A stretch of DNA of 33,663 bases from Nocardioides albidus (GCF_006335005.1 NZ_VDMP01000025.1:189962-223624); one strand, 5' to 3'. Positions 1-8,839 are shown, numbered from the stretch's first letter. The notes: generated by a model from the letters alone, not told the origin. Program-made: numbers and translations.

Positions 1-30
1 CCTCTTGACGCCGCCCGCCATGCTGGACCC

Positions 31-1005
31 ATGCGTGCCGTCATCCACCACCAGTTCGGCGATCCCACCGAGGTCCTCGGCGTCGAGGACGTCCCCACCC
101 CCGAGCCGGGTCCGGGCGAGGTGCGCGTGCGCACCCTGCTCGCCTCGATCCACAACCACGACCTGTGGACGATCCGCGGCTCGTACGGCTTCAAGCCCGA
201 GCTGCCCGCCCGCGCCGGGAGCGAGGCGGTCGGCGTCGTCGACGCCGTGGGCGAGGGCGTCGAGCGCGTGACGGTCGGCCAGCGGGTCGCCAGCGGCGGC
301 ACCTTCGGCGCGTGGGCCGAGTCCTTCGTCGCTCCCGCCGGCGCTCTCATCCCGGTCCCCGACTCCCTCCCCGACGACGTCGCGGCCCAGCTGGTGTCGA
401 TGCCGTTCAGCGCGATCAGCCTGCTCGAGTCGCTCGAGCTCCAGCCCGGCGACTGGATGGTGCAGAACACCGCCAACGGCGCCGTCGGGCGTATGGTCGC
501 CCAGCTCGGCAGGGCCCGGGGCGTCAACGTGGTCGGGCTCGTCCGCCGCCCCGCCGGCGTCGAGGAGCTCGCCGCCCAGGGCATCGACCGGATCGTCGCG
601 ACCGACGACGGCTGGGTCGAGCGGGTCGAGGAGATCACCGGAGGCGCGCCGATCCGCGTCGGCGTCGACTCCGTCGGTGGCCGGGCCACCGGCGAGGTGA
701 TGTCCCTGCTCGCCGAGAACGGCACCCTCGTGGTGTTCGGCGCGATGCAGTCGCCGACGATGGAGGTCTCCTCCGGCGACGTGATCTTCAAGCAGGCCAC
801 GATCCGCGGCTTCTGGGGCAGCACGGTCAGCCGCACCATGCCGGCCGAGCAGCGCCGCGCGCTGTTCGGCGAGCTGATCCAGCGCATCGGCGAGGGCTCG
901 CTCACCCTGCCGGTCGAGGCGACGTACCCCCTCGACGACGTGCGCGCCGCGGCCGCCGCCAACGCCGAGCCGGGGCGCAGCGGGAAGATCCTGCTGCGGC
1001 CCTGA
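31..1005 (+). CDS. MDR-family (zinc-type alcohol dehydrogenase-like) reductase, enoyl-reductase-like
   Basis: The 324-residue protein has the two-domain medium-chain dehydrogenase/reductase fold: an N-terminal GroES-like half (residues about 1-120) and a Rossmann half in which NTANGAVGRMVAQLGR (about 147-162) forms the nucleotide-binding loop. That loop and the Tyr in RGSYG (about 49-53) recall mitochondrial-type 2-enoyl thioester reductases and quinone oxidoreductases. The usual structural-zinc cysteines are absent, so a zinc-free NADPH-dependent reductase of enoyl-thioesters or quinones is likelier than an alcohol dehydrogenase; the substrate is unknown. I chose the ATG at 31 because it begins the conserved beta strand MRAVIHH. 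No good Shine-Dalgarno precedes it, and only 30 upstream bases are visible. It converges with the flavoprotein gene that ends at 1025. Confidence 0.85.
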   Translation: MRAVIHHQFGDPTEVLGVEDVPTPEPGPGEVRVRTLLASIHNHDLWTIRGSYGFKPELPARAGSEAVGVVDAVGEGVERVTVGQRVASGGTFGAWAESFVAPAGALIPVPDSLPDDVAAQLVSMPFSAISLLESLELQPGDWMVQNTANGAVGRMVAQLGRARGVNVVGLVRRPAGVEELAAQGIDRIVATDDGWVERVEEITGGAPIRVGVDSVGGRATGEVMSLLAENGTLVVFGAMQSPTMEVSSGDVIFKQATIRGFWGSTVSRTMPAEQRRALFGELIQRIGEGSLTLPVEATYPLDDVRAAAAANAEPGRSGKILLRP

Positions 1006-1024
1006 CCCTCACCGGTGCCCGGTC

Positions 1025-2521
1025 CTAGGGCCGACGGGCCGCCCGCCTCCCGGCCGGCGCCGGCTCGCTCGTCGCGAGCGGTCCGCACCGGACGTCGTAG
1101 CGCTCCCGGGCCCGGTCGAGCGTGCGCTGGTAGTGCGCGCGCTGCTTGCGCCGGGTCCGGACGAACGACGCGGCGCCCCACTGCCGGCGCAGCGGCGGGT
1201 ACCACGCGTCGCCGTCGAACCCGTTGCGCATCAGCACCGTGGGCGGCAGCGCCTCGACCAGCAGGGTGTAGTTGTGCATCAGCACGGTCCACATCACCGG
1301 CGTGGCGTCGCTCCCGGCGACCCGCCGCAGCGCCTGCCAGTCGAGCTCGTAGAGCGGCAGGTCGCGGAGCCGGTCGCGCATGAGCAGATGGGTGAGCATG
1401 AAGCCGGACAGCGAGGTGAAGCCCAAGGTGACCGAGCGTTGGTTGATCGACAGGACCCGGCCCGAGGGTGAGCAGAACGGCTCGTAGGGCGCCTCCCGCG
1501 TGTGGAGGTAGCCGGTGCAGTTCAGGACCCACGTGCCGGCCGGGACCGGCACCCGCTCGCCGTCGCGGAGCACCAGCTCCGCGCCGTCCCCCGTCTCCCC
1601 GCTGTCGCCGACGTCCACGGCGTCGACGAGATGGCCCAGGATCGAGCGGGTGACGCCGGCGCTGATCCGCTGCGCCTCGTCGTCGGAGAGCAGCCCGATC
1701 ATCCAGCTGCGGGCGGTCGGGGTGACCTTGAGCATGGTGTGGCCGAGCGCGGGCTCGTAGAGCGTCGTGTCGTTGTCGCCGTCGTACCTCATCGCCAGGT
1801 CGACCGAGAACTGGTTGACCCGGGTGCCGCGCCGCAGCCCGGGACGCTGGGGATAGATCTCGTCGCGGCGGACGAAGTAGGTGCCCGATCCGGCGAGCAG
1901 ACTCACCTCGCGACCGGGGTGGGAGGTCACCAGGGTGTGCACCGCGTCCATCGCCGTCTTGCCGCCGCCGATCACCCACACGGGCGCGTCCGAGGAGGCG
2001 ATCTCGCCCGTCCGCACGTCGCAGGTGTCCGGGGACACCGAGCGCACTCGCGTGCTGCTGAGGCGCAGCGGATCGTTCGGCCGTACGTCGAAGCCGAACG
2101 CCTTCACCAGCCGGTCGGACTCGAGCAGCACCCGCTCGCCGTCGCGCTCGATGGTGGTGCGGACGACGCCGTCGGCCTCGTCGTGCTCCAGATAGGACCA
2201 GCCGAGGTAGTCGCCGACCGTGGCCCGCGCCTTGATCACCTCGAGGCAGTAGGACAGGTGATCGATCACCTCGGGCTTCGTGGCGAGGTGCGAGGGGTCC
2301 TTGTCCCAGCGCCACTTGATGTTGCCCGCCGTGAAGAAGGGATGGGGCTGATGGAGGCGGACGTAGTCGTAGGTGTCGTTCCACATGCCGCCGACCCGCT
2401 CGCGCCGGTCGACGAGCGCGACCCGCTGGCCGCGCTCGAGGTAGTCGCTGACCACGAACAGGGCGTTGAGCCCGCAGATGCCCGCGCCCACCACCACGAC
2501 GTCGTACTTCTCGGATCTCAT
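1025..2521 (-). CDS. FAD/NAD(P)-binding monooxygenase-like flavoprotein
   Basis: A 498-residue flavoprotein. The FAD-binding Rossmann motif VGAGICG lies at residues 11-17, followed by the acidic strand end VALVD and GGMW at 44-47. A second nucleotide-binding motif, IGGGKTA, is at 184-190. This double-Rossmann arrangement is that of flavin monooxygenases (FMO, Baeyer-Villiger or N-hydroxylase type), which use NAD(P)H and oxygen. The C-terminal 150 residues are Arg-rich and do not match a domain I recognise. The substrate cannot be read from the sequence. It starts with ATG at 2521. The gene is divergent from the LuxR-type regulator beginning at 2703, with about 180 bp between them that could hold promoters for both. 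Confidence 0.85.
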   Translation of the reverse strand: MRSEKYDVVVVGAGICGLNALFVVSDYLERGQRVALVDRRERVGGMWNDTYDYVRLHQPHPFFTAGNIKWRWDKDPSHLATKPEVIDHLSYCLEVIKARATVGDYLGWSYLEHDEADGVVRTTIERDGERVLLESDRLVKAFGFDVRPNDPLRLSSTRVRSVSPDTCDVRTGEIASSDAPVWVIGGGKTAMDAVHTLVTSHPGREVSLLAGSGTYFVRRDEIYPQRPGLRRGTRVNQFSVDLAMRYDGDNDTTLYEPALGHTMLKVTPTARSWMIGLLSDDEAQRISAGVTRSILGHLVDAVDVGDSGETGDGAELVLRDGERVPVPAGTWVLNCTGYLHTREAPYEPFCSPSGRVLSINQRSVTLGFTSLSGFMLTHLLMRDRLRDLPLYELDWQALRRVAGSDATPVMWTVLMHNYTLLVEALPPTVLMRNGFDGDAWYPPLRRQWGAASFVRTRRKQRAHYQRTLDRARERYDVRCGPLATSEPAPAGRRAARRP

Positions 2522-2702
2522 CGGCCGTCACCCCTTCGGCCCTCCCCGCGTCACAGGATGAGCCCGATCGCGGCGTCTCCGGAATAGCCCATCGGGATGG
2601 AATTCCGGGGGTCCTGCGCGCCGCGCGTCCACCTCACCCGATCGGCGACGCGTCCCCGCCGATCCGCTACTCATCGCGCGCCGGGCGGTCCATGATGGCG
2701 AG

Positions 2703-4301
2703 GTGAGCCTCGAGGCAGGACGCCGGGCGTACGCCGCGCGGGCGTGGCCGGACGCGCGGCGCGCGTACGCCGCCGCCGACGGCCACACCGCGCGCGATCT
2801 CGAGCAGTGGGGCCTGGCGGCCTTCCTGACCGGCGAGCTCGACGAGGCCGTCGCCGCCCGCGAGCGGGCGCACCACGCCTACCTCGCCGACGGGGATCCG
2901 GACGGCGCGTCGCGGGTCGCGTTCTGGTTGGGGCTCACCGCGAACTTCCGCGGCGACCTCGCCCAGGCGAGCGGCTGGTGGACGTTGATGCGCTCGGTGC
3001 AGGGCGACCGCTTCGCCGCGTCGGTGTGGCGCGGCTACGAGCAGCTGACGGCCGCGATGTTCCACCTCCACTCGGGCCACGCCGAGGAGGCCCTCCGCCT
3101 GGCGAGCGGACTCCGCCCGATCGCCGCCGAGCACGACGACGTCGACCTCGGCGTCTTCGGCGGGCTCGCCCACGGCCAGGCCCTGCTCGCCAACGGCGAC
3201 CTGGCCAGCGGGCTCGCCGAGCTGGACGCCACCATGGTGCGAGCGACCGCGGCACCGGTGACCCCGCAGGCGGTCGGCATCGTCTACTGCGCGATCGTCG
3301 CCAACTGCAAGGCGTGCCTCGACCTGGAACGCAGTGTCGAGTGGACCCGGGTCCTCGACGAGTGGTGTGCCCGGCAGCCGGGGCTGGTGCCGTTCCAGGG
3401 CGCCTGCATCGTCCACCGGTCGGAGGTCCACCAGCTGCGGGGGGACTGGTCGCGCGCCATCGACGAGCTCGACCGCCTCATCGCGCACCCCGGGCCCAAC
3501 CTGAACACGATCGGGGAGGCGCACTACCTGCGCGCCGAGCTGCACCGGCTGCGCGGCGAGGACGACGCCGCCGAGTCGGGCTACCGCGCGGCGCTCGCCC
3601 ACGGCAAGGACCCCCAGCCCGGGCTCGCGCTGATGCGGCTGGCGCAGGGTCGGGCCGAGGCGGCGCTGCTCGCGCTGCGCCGCGCGCTGGAGGAGCCCGG
3701 ATCCCCGCAGCTGCGCATCCGGCTGTGGCCGGCCCTGCTCGAGGTGGCGCTCGCGACGGGCGACCTCGCCTGCGCGACCGAGGCGTCGGCCCGGCTCGAC
3801 CAGGCGGCGGAGGCCGCAGGCGCGGCCTTCCTGCGGGCGTCGGCGGCCTCCGCGCGCGGCCGGCTCGCCCTGCACCGCGCCGATCCGCAGCAGGCGCTCG
3901 GCGCGCTGCGATCCGCGCTGGACGGGTTCCGGGCGACCGGGTCGCCGTATGACGAGGCGCGGTGCCGGATCGACGTCGCCGAGGCCTGCGACGCGCTCGG
4001 CGACCACGAGACCGCCCAGCTCGAGCGGCACGCCGCGCGCGCCGTCTTCACCGCCCTCGGCGCGCGGCCGGACATCGACCGGCTCGACAAGGTGACCCGC
4101 ACCGAGCGGCACGGTCTGACCGGTCGCGAGGCCGAGGTGCTCCGCCTCGTGGCCGCCGGCGCCACCAACCGGGGCATCGCCGAGCAGCTCGTGCTGTCCG
4201 AGAAGACCGTCGCCCGCCACCTCGCCAACATCTTCCTCAAGCTCGAGGTCTCCAACCGGGCCGCGGCCACCGCCTGGGCGCACCGGCACGGGCTCGCCTG
4301 A
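2703..4301 (+). CDS. Large TPR-LuxR transcriptional regulator
   Basis: The 532-residue protein consists of alpha-helical repeats of TPR type over about residues 1-460 (recurrent Ala/Leu-rich pairs such as ARSRxxLHRADPQQALGAL) and a C-terminal LuxR/GerE helix-turn-helix from about 467 to 532. The latter shows LTGREAEVLRL, the variable loop GATNRGIAEQL, and the recognition helix SEKTVARHLANIF. There is no N-terminal ATPase P-loop, so it is shorter than LAL/MalT regulators. I chose the GTG at 2703; no Shine-Dalgarno is visible, but CATGAT lies 6 nt upstream, so a leaderless transcript is possible. It is followed after 85 bp by a flavoprotein gene on the same strand, its most obvious target together with the divergent flavoprotein upstream. 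The ligand is unknown. Confidence 0.85.
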   Translation: MSLEAGRRAYAARAWPDARRAYAAADGHTARDLEQWGLAAFLTGELDEAVAARERAHHAYLADGDPDGASRVAFWLGLTANFRGDLAQASGWWTLMRSVQGDRFAASVWRGYEQLTAAMFHLHSGHAEEALRLASGLRPIAAEHDDVDLGVFGGLAHGQALLANGDLASGLAELDATMVRATAAPVTPQAVGIVYCAIVANCKACLDLERSVEWTRVLDEWCARQPGLVPFQGACIVHRSEVHQLRGDWSRAIDELDRLIAHPGPNLNTIGEAHYLRAELHRLRGEDDAAESGYRAALAHGKDPQPGLALMRLAQGRAEAALLALRRALEEPGSPQLRIRLWPALLEVALATGDLACATEASARLDQAAEAAGAAFLRASAASARGRLALHRADPQQALGALRSALDGFRATGSPYDEARCRIDVAEACDALGDHETAQLERHAARAVFTALGARPDIDRLDKVTRTERHGLTGREAEVLRLVAAGATNRGIAEQLVLSEKTVARHLANIFLKLEVSNRAAATAWAHRHGLA

Positions 4302-4302
4302 T

Positions 4303-4323
4303 CCTGCACATCGACCTGCACAT
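4303..4323 (+). promoter_or_regulatory. Direct repeat upstream of the flavoprotein gene, possible LuxR-type operator
   Basis: CCTGCACAT occurs at 4303-4311 and again at 4315-4323, a 12 bp period, immediately after the regulator stop codon and 64 bp before the next start. Adjacent direct repeats in a short promoter region may bind a regulator such as the upstream LuxR-type protein. This is inference; no -10 box is certain here. Confidence 0.3.
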
Positions 4324-4386
4324 TTCTGCCGACGCGGGGACCCCGCCCGCGCTCCTACGGTCGCTGGAACCGACCAGGAGGACATC

Positions 4387-5682
4387 ATGAAGACACTCGT
4401 CATCGGGGCAGGACCCGTCGGCACGTTCACCGCGATCGGCCTCGCCCGGCGCGGCCACGACGTCACGGTCGTCGACCGCGACCCGGGCCCCGACGCCGAC
4501 GGCGCCTGGCGCCGGGTCGGCGTCATGCAGGGCGAGGCGCCGCACGCCTGGCGCGGCCACGTGGTGCGGACGATCCTCGAGGAGATGCCCGACGTCGTCG
4601 ACCGGCTCATCGCGCAGGGCGCGCGCCTCGGCGAGATGCCCGGCATGCCGGGGCTGGTGACCGCGATGTTCGCCCGCCGGCCGCTGGTGGAGCGGGTCCT
4701 GCGCGAGGTGGCCCAGGCCGAGCCGCGGCTGCGGTGGCGGACCGGCCACGCCGACCACCTGCTCGCCGACGACGCCCGCGTGCGCGGTGCGGTCGTGGAC
4801 GACGACCCGGTGGGGGCCGACGCCGTGATCGTCGCGACCGGCCGCGGCAGCCACCTCGGCGACGAGCTGCGCGGTCCGGTGCAGGGCGGGTCGTGCGGGA
4901 CGTCGTACCTCTTCCGCACCTTCCGCACCCGACCCGACGCCGCGGCGTACGACGCCCCGTTCCCCTCCTTCGTGACCGGCCCCGACTACGCCTCGCTGGT
5001 GATGCCGGCCGACGACCGGACCCACCACGTCCTGCTCATCTGCCCCTCCGACGCCGACGAGATCGGCGTGCTGCGCACCGAGGACGGCTTCATGCGCGCG
5101 GTGCGGTCGGTGCCGCACACCGCGCCGTGGGCCGACACCGCCGCGCACGAGCCGATCACCCCGGTGCGGGTGGGCACCAACCTCACCAACACCTACCGGC
5201 TCCAGGGACCCGCGCTCGGCCTGCCGCCCGCCGCCGGCCTCTTCTTCCTCGGCGACAGCGTGTGCACCCTCAACCCCGCCAACGGCCGCAGCCTCGCGCT
5301 GCACGTGCCGCATGCGAAGGTCCTCCTCGACCACATCGACGGCGACGGCACCGACCTCTCGCTGCTGCTCGACCAGTGGGCCGAGGAGCACATCCGCCCC
5401 TGGTGGGCCGACCACGTGCGCACGGACGGCTCCCTGCTGCGCCGCTTCCACGGCGAGCCCCTGTCGCCCGACGAGCCGCTGCCGAGCGACGTGATCCTCG
5501 CGGCGGGCGAGGGCCGACCCGACTGGATGCCGGTCATCGGCCCCTTCTCCGGCATGTTCGCCGGCCCCGCCGTCCTCGACCAGCTCCGCGAGCCGGTCCG
5601 CCAGATGCTGCGCGAGGGCTGGCGACCGCCCACGCCCGGCCCGGCCCGGGCCGAGCTGGCAGTGGCCGCGCCGGTCGGGTGA
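4387..5682 (+). CDS. FAD-dependent monooxygenase-like oxidoreductase
   Basis: A 431-residue flavoprotein. GAGPVG at residues 7-12 with the strand-ending Asp of VTVVD (about 30) forms the ADP-binding fold. FFLGD at 286-290, followed by SVCTLNPANG, is the GD motif that contacts the FAD ribityl chain in the p-hydroxybenzoate hydroxylase/squalene epoxidase/styrene monooxygenase group. The dinucleotide motif VATGRG lies near 149. The family oxidises aromatic or alkene substrates using NAD(P)H directly or through a reductase; no separate flavin reductase is next to it. AGGAGG at 4376-4381 gives a strong ribosome site 5 nt before ATG 4387. The gene follows the LuxR-type regulator and is probably controlled by it. 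The last 20 residues (Pro/Ala-rich) look like a flexible tail. Confidence 0.85.
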   Translation: MKTLVIGAGPVGTFTAIGLARRGHDVTVVDRDPGPDADGAWRRVGVMQGEAPHAWRGHVVRTILEEMPDVVDRLIAQGARLGEMPGMPGLVTAMFARRPLVERVLREVAQAEPRLRWRTGHADHLLADDARVRGAVVDDDPVGADAVIVATGRGSHLGDELRGPVQGGSCGTSYLFRTFRTRPDAAAYDAPFPSFVTGPDYASLVMPADDRTHHVLLICPSDADEIGVLRTEDGFMRAVRSVPHTAPWADTAAHEPITPVRVGTNLTNTYRLQGPALGLPPAAGLFFLGDSVCTLNPANGRSLALHVPHAKVLLDHIDGDGTDLSLLLDQWAEEHIRPWWADHVRTDGSLLRRFHGEPLSPDEPLPSDVILAAGEGRPDWMPVIGPFSGMFAGPAVLDQLREPVRQMLREGWRPPTPGPARAELAVAAPVG

Positions 5683-5727
5683 GGGCGCGACCGGGCGAGC
5701 TCCGCGCTCGGCTCGGAGCCGCAGCCG

Positions 5728-6060
5728 TCAGGTGCGCGGTGAGTACGTGATCACGGCCACGCCGACCAGGCAGATCAGCGCGCCGACGACGTCGAAGCGG
5801 TCGGGTCGGAAGCCGTCGAAGGCCATGCCCCACGCGAGAGAACCGGCCACGAAGACTCCGCCGTACGCCGCGAGGATGCGACCGAAGTGCGGGTCGGTCT
5901 GGAGGGTGGCGACGAATCCGTAGAGGCCGAGCGCGATCACCCCGGCGCCGATCCACACCCCACCGCGGTGCTCCCGGACGCCCTGCCAGACCAGCCAGGC
6001 GCCGCCGATCTCGGCGACGGCAGCTGCGATGAACAAGGCGATCGACCTCAGGATCTCCAC
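5728..6060 (-). CDS. YnfA/UPF0060 family small membrane protein
   Basis: The 110-residue protein has four hydrophobic segments (about 5-24, 35-51, 62-80, 88-105), as in YnfA (UPF0060) proteins of the drug/metabolite transporter superfamily, small multidrug resistance-like. The stretch [13 protein letters not shown] and the end [15 protein letters not shown] are typical of the family. The family is proposed to form dimeric efflux pumps, but substrates here are unknown. It begins with GTG at 6060, with AGGA about 10 nt upstream. It converges with the flavoprotein ending at 5682, leaving 45 bp, and is followed upstream on the same strand by the hydrolase gene 6123-6785, 62 bp away. Confidence 0.85.
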   Translation of the reverse strand: MEILRSIALFIAAAVAEIGGAWLVWQGVREHRGGVWIGAGVIALGLYGFVATLQTDPHFGRILAAYGGVFVAGSLAWGMAFDGFRPDRFDVVGALICLVGVAVITYSPRT

Positions 6061-6122
6061 CGGGGCATCCTGTCAGCGCCAGCAGCGGTCGAGACGCAGG
6101 CAGTCTCCTCTCCCCGCCCGGG

Positions 6123-6785
6123 TCACTCGCTCCCTTCGGCATTGGTGACGCCAGATCGCCATGGCTCGCGCACGTGCGCGAGCCACGCCTTCTCAGGATC
6201 GAGCGCGCGGACGAGCCGCTGTCCCTCGGTCCGCGGCTCGTCCAGCTCCCCGAACCACACTGCGGTGTCGCCACAGATCACGTCCGGACGGTCCCCGGTC
6301 TCGACCACGACGACCTGTGACCCGGGCGTATGACCCGGCGCCGGGACGAGGCGAACACCCGGCAGCAGTTCGATCTCTCCGTCGACCGCGACGTACTGCA
6401 GATCGGGAGCGTCGACCCACTCGCGAATCGTGTAGTCCTCCTCGCGGCGGGCGTCGTCGAGCTCCCGGCGCTGGACGTAGATCGGCCGTCCGGCGAAGAG
6501 GTGGTTGCCGCCGCAATGGTCGGCGTGCAGGTGCGTGTTGACGACGATGTCGATGCCCGCGACGTCGAAGTCCTGCTCGTTCAGTGGATAGAGGCGGGGC
6601 GCGAACGCGGCGACGACCGCCGGGTGCAGCTCCGTCATGCCGGTGTCGACGAGGACCCGACCATCGGGATGGTCGATGACGTGCACGCACACCGGCATCA
6701 CCTCGCCCTCGACGTGGAGGTCGGCAACGACGATGGGCGTGATGGTGATGGCGCCCGCGGCGCTCACCGGTCTCCGGTCGGTCAT
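6123..6785 (-). CDS. Metallo-beta-lactamase fold hydrolase, N-acyl homoserine lactonase-like
   Basis: A 220-residue metallo-beta-lactamase fold protein. The metal motif HLHADH is at residues 85-90, the next histidine is in GHTPGS (H152), and the bridging Asp is in CGDTAVW (D173); together these make a complete two-metal site. The N-terminal strand PVCVHVIDHPDGRVLVDTG and overall spacing are those of the AiiA/AttM lactonase group, which open acyl-homoserine-lactone or related lactone rings. Substrate assignment is inference. I start at ATG 6785 because GGAGGAGG lies just upstream; an in-frame start 60 bp further up (6845) adds residues that are not part of the fold. No signal peptide is seen, so it should be cytoplasmic. 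Confidence 0.8.
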   Translation of the reverse strand: MTDRRPVSAAGAITITPIVVADLHVEGEVMPVCVHVIDHPDGRVLVDTGMTELHPAVVAAFAPRLYPLNEQDFDVAGIDIVVNTHLHADHCGGNHLFAGRPIYVQRRELDDARREEDYTIREWVDAPDLQYVAVDGEIELLPGVRLVPAPGHTPGSQVVVVETGDRPDVICGDTAVWFGELDEPRTEGQRLVRALDPEKAWLAHVREPWRSGVTNAEGSE

Positions 6786-7037
6786 GAGTCCTCCTCCGGC
6801 TTCGGCGTACGACGAGACGGCCCCGCAGTCCGGAGGAGTGGTCATCGTTGCGGGCCTCTGGAGTGCGCCTGGGTCAGTTCACAGGTGTCGACCGGCGAAC
6901 CCCGACGAACTCATCGACTCCTCATGGCGGGACTGAGAGGCTTCCGGCTGACTTCGCCTCGTGGTTGGGCAACTGGCCGCGATATCCCCGCAGAAACCCC
7001 CGCGCTCTCCATGGAGCGATGGAAGGATGAACAAGCC

Positions 7038-7298
7038 ATGATCGACATGACTGAGTTCGAGCAGAAGTTGCGTGCCGAGGTCGCCAAGGCGGAGGCCGAC
7101 GCTGAGCGCGCCTTCGCTTCCTTCCGGGAGACTGACGCCCACCCGAACAGCACCGAGTACCAGATGGTCAAGACGATGACCTTGATGGCTGGTGGTGTCT
7201 ACACCGGCCTCACGAAGGCGTTGAGTCTCCTCACTGGCGACCAGGAGTTCGAACGCGCGAACGCAGCGGTGCTGTCCTGGATCAACCCCTCCGCCTGA
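7038..7298 (+). CDS. Small hypothetical protein
   Basis: This encodes 86 residues, mostly charged helix at the N-terminus (residues 1-40, rich in Glu, Lys and Ala) and a moderately hydrophobic second half around MVKTMTLMAGGVYTGLTKAL. GGAAGGA at 7021-7027 supports the ATG at 7038; an in-frame ATG at 7011 is an alternative. I recognise no family. It lies alone between the divergent hydrolase gene and the HTH-Fic pair, in a region where neighbouring genes look recently acquired. Confidence 0.6.
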   Translation: MIDMTEFEQKLRAEVAKAEADAERAFASFRETDAHPNSTEYQMVKTMTLMAGGVYTGLTKALSLLTGDQEFERANAAVLSWINPSA

Positions 7299-7466
7299 TC
7301 GAGCAGCCACCCTCCGCGCGACTTACAGCCTGACCCGGCCGCGGCTGCGGATGGCGACGGGCTGGTCGAGTCCGGGACGGTAGACGAGGCGTCCGACAAC
7401 CCGTCCGCACTCCCCCAGCGTGAGAGATGACGGCGTCGCCCTCATGCGCGCTATCATGCAAGGTGA

Positions 7467-8024
7467 ATGAGAAAGGTGGCTGTTGTGGCGCGCACGAGGA
7501 AGCCGGTCCCCGACACTCTGAAGAGCGAGGCCGTTCGGATTCGTGCAAAGCGTGAATTGGCCGAACTCGAACAGGCCCGGTTCGTCGCGAAAGCCCTCGC
7601 CGAAGGGGCTTCCCAGGAGTCGGTCGCCGAAGTGCTCGGGGTCTCCCAAGCCACCGTCTCGCGGCTCTCCTCGAGGGTGAAGACGAAACCAGCATCGCTG
7701 AGGCCCACGGTCGCGGAAGTGGTGAACCGTGCCGCCGCCAAGGAGATCAGCCACGCTCGAATGCTTCGCGAACTGCAGAACCTGCGCGTCGCATATGTGA
7801 AGCCCGAGAGGTTCCCCGACTCGGACTGGGCGCTGCTGCGTCGCGCAGTCCAAGAGGGCCTGCTGACCCGTGCAGACGCGCGCAAGGTCGCGGAGGACAC
7901 CGCCCGACGGTTCGTGGCGCGGGTGACGGGCTCAATGGAACTGGAAGATCAGGCAATCCAAGAACCCGCCGTGGCCCAGATGTTGCGCGAGACCACAGAC
8001 CGGATGGTTTCCTCGCTTGTCTGA
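7467..8024 (+). CDS. HTH DNA-binding protein, candidate partner or antitoxin of the Fic protein
   Basis: The 185-residue basic protein has a clear helix-turn-helix at about 49-69 (SQESVAEVLGVSQATVSRL), preceded by a charged helix. The C-terminal 100 residues are helical and of unknown family. It overlaps the Fic gene by 8 bp, so the two are translationally coupled, as in toxin-antitoxin and mobile mystery A/B pairs. It does not resemble the usual mystery protein A, and I cannot find the Fic-inhibitory (S/T)xxxE(G/N) motif, so an antitoxin role is inference. A -10-like TATCAT sits at 7452-7457. Start is uncertain: ATG 7467, or GTG 7485, which has AAAGGTGG 5 nt upstream. Base composition is less GC-rich than the housekeeping genes nearby. 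Confidence 0.75.
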   Translation: MRKVAVVARTRKPVPDTLKSEAVRIRAKRELAELEQARFVAKALAEGASQESVAEVLGVSQATVSRLSSRVKTKPASLRPTVAEVVNRAAAKEISHARMLRELQNLRVAYVKPERFPDSDWALLRRAVQEGLLTRADARKVAEDTARRFVARVTGSMELEDQAIQEPAVAQMLRETTDRMVSSLV

Positions 8025-8685
8025 GACCGGCGGCCCGTTCGACCCACTGAACCAGCCGTACGGGGCGACACCGGTCAACGAAGATGACCGCGAGTTTCTC
8101 CTGCCACCGCATCAGCAGATCGAGACGATGGCGGAACTCAACGCACTGGAGGCCGCCAACATCGCGCGCGGCATGCTCTGGGTCCGCGAGCAAGGCTTCG
8201 CCTGGACCGACCTCGTCGATCAGTACACCCTCCGCGAGGTCCACCGGGAGATGTTCGGCGACGTTTGGGCGTGGGCGGGGAAGATCCGGCAACGGGAAAC
8301 CACCGTCGGCATCGACCCCGCCTACATCCAGGGCGACTGGAAGGCCCGTCTCGACGACGCCGAGTTCCACATCAACGCCCGCACTTGGTCGCCGGTCGAG
8401 ACCGTGCTTCGACTGCACCACCAGACGGTCGCCATCCACCCCTTCGTGAATGGCAACGGCCGTTTCGCCCGCCTCGCGGCCGACGAACTGCTCGCTGCGC
8501 TAGGTCTGCACCCCGACCCCCTGGACTGGGGCGTGCACCTGGCGAGGACCAAGGAGCAACGTCGGACCGCCTACCTCGAAGCGCTCCGCGCGCTCGACAT
8601 GAACCGCAACAACGTCGACGGCCTCGTCACCTTCGCGCTCGACCCCAACGCCGTCGACGAATGGCCGTCCAGCCTGCCGTCGTAG
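8017..8685 (+). CDS. Fic/DOC domain protein (mobile mystery protein B type)
   Basis: A 222-residue Fido-fold protein. The active-site motif HPFVNGNGRFAR is at residues 141-152 and matches the Fic consensus HxFx(D/N)GNGRxxR, with the catalytic His141 intact. DVWAWAGK (82-89) is the conserved segment before the flap, and the N-terminal PYGATPVNEDD followed by AELNALEAANIARG matches mobile mystery protein B as I remember it. Fic proteins transfer AMP or other phosphate-containing groups to protein hydroxyls, often as toxins; with all key residues present it should be active. Translation must begin at TTG 8017, since there is no other start upstream in frame, and this overlaps the stop of the HTH gene. 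Such pairs are associated with horizontal transfer. The target is unknown. Confidence 0.85.
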   Translation: MSETGGPFDPLNQPYGATPVNEDDREFLLPPHQQIETMAELNALEAANIARGMLWVREQGFAWTDLVDQYTLREVHREMFGDVWAWAGKIRQRETTVGIDPAYIQGDWKARLDDAEFHINARTWSPVETVLRLHHQTVAIHPFVNGNGRFARLAADELLAALGLHPDPLDWGVHLARTKEQRRTAYLEALRALDMNRNNVDGLVTFALDPNAVDEWPSSLPS

Positions 8686-8839
8686 CCGGTGGGCGGCGTC
8701 GGTACGACCCGTGGCGGTGCCGTTCGCGCCGATGTCGACGTCATGAACCATCTTGTGACCCTCATACGCAGCTACCGCGTCAACCCGAGCGACGTTGACT
8801 ACGTGTCGCTGCTCGCGTTCCTGCTCACCTTGATGGCTG

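Noticed and set aside
1502..2587. Long plus-strand frame antisense to the flavoprotein gene
   Set aside because: It is a mirror frame produced by the G/C third-base bias of the real gene, with no domain and no ribosome site. The same holds for other long antisense frames, such as those opposite dnaB, the FHA protease and the penicillin-binding protein.
6846..7037. Possible riboswitch or RNA gene before the small hypothetical gene
   Set aside because: I found no convincing conserved fold, tRNA-like cloverleaf or known riboswitch core.
7323..7457. A 44-codon minus-strand frame with good G/C third-base bias, divergent from the HTH gene
   Set aside because: It has no ribosome site, a very short length and no recognisable domain. 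It may be a gene remnant, but I cannot support it as a gene.
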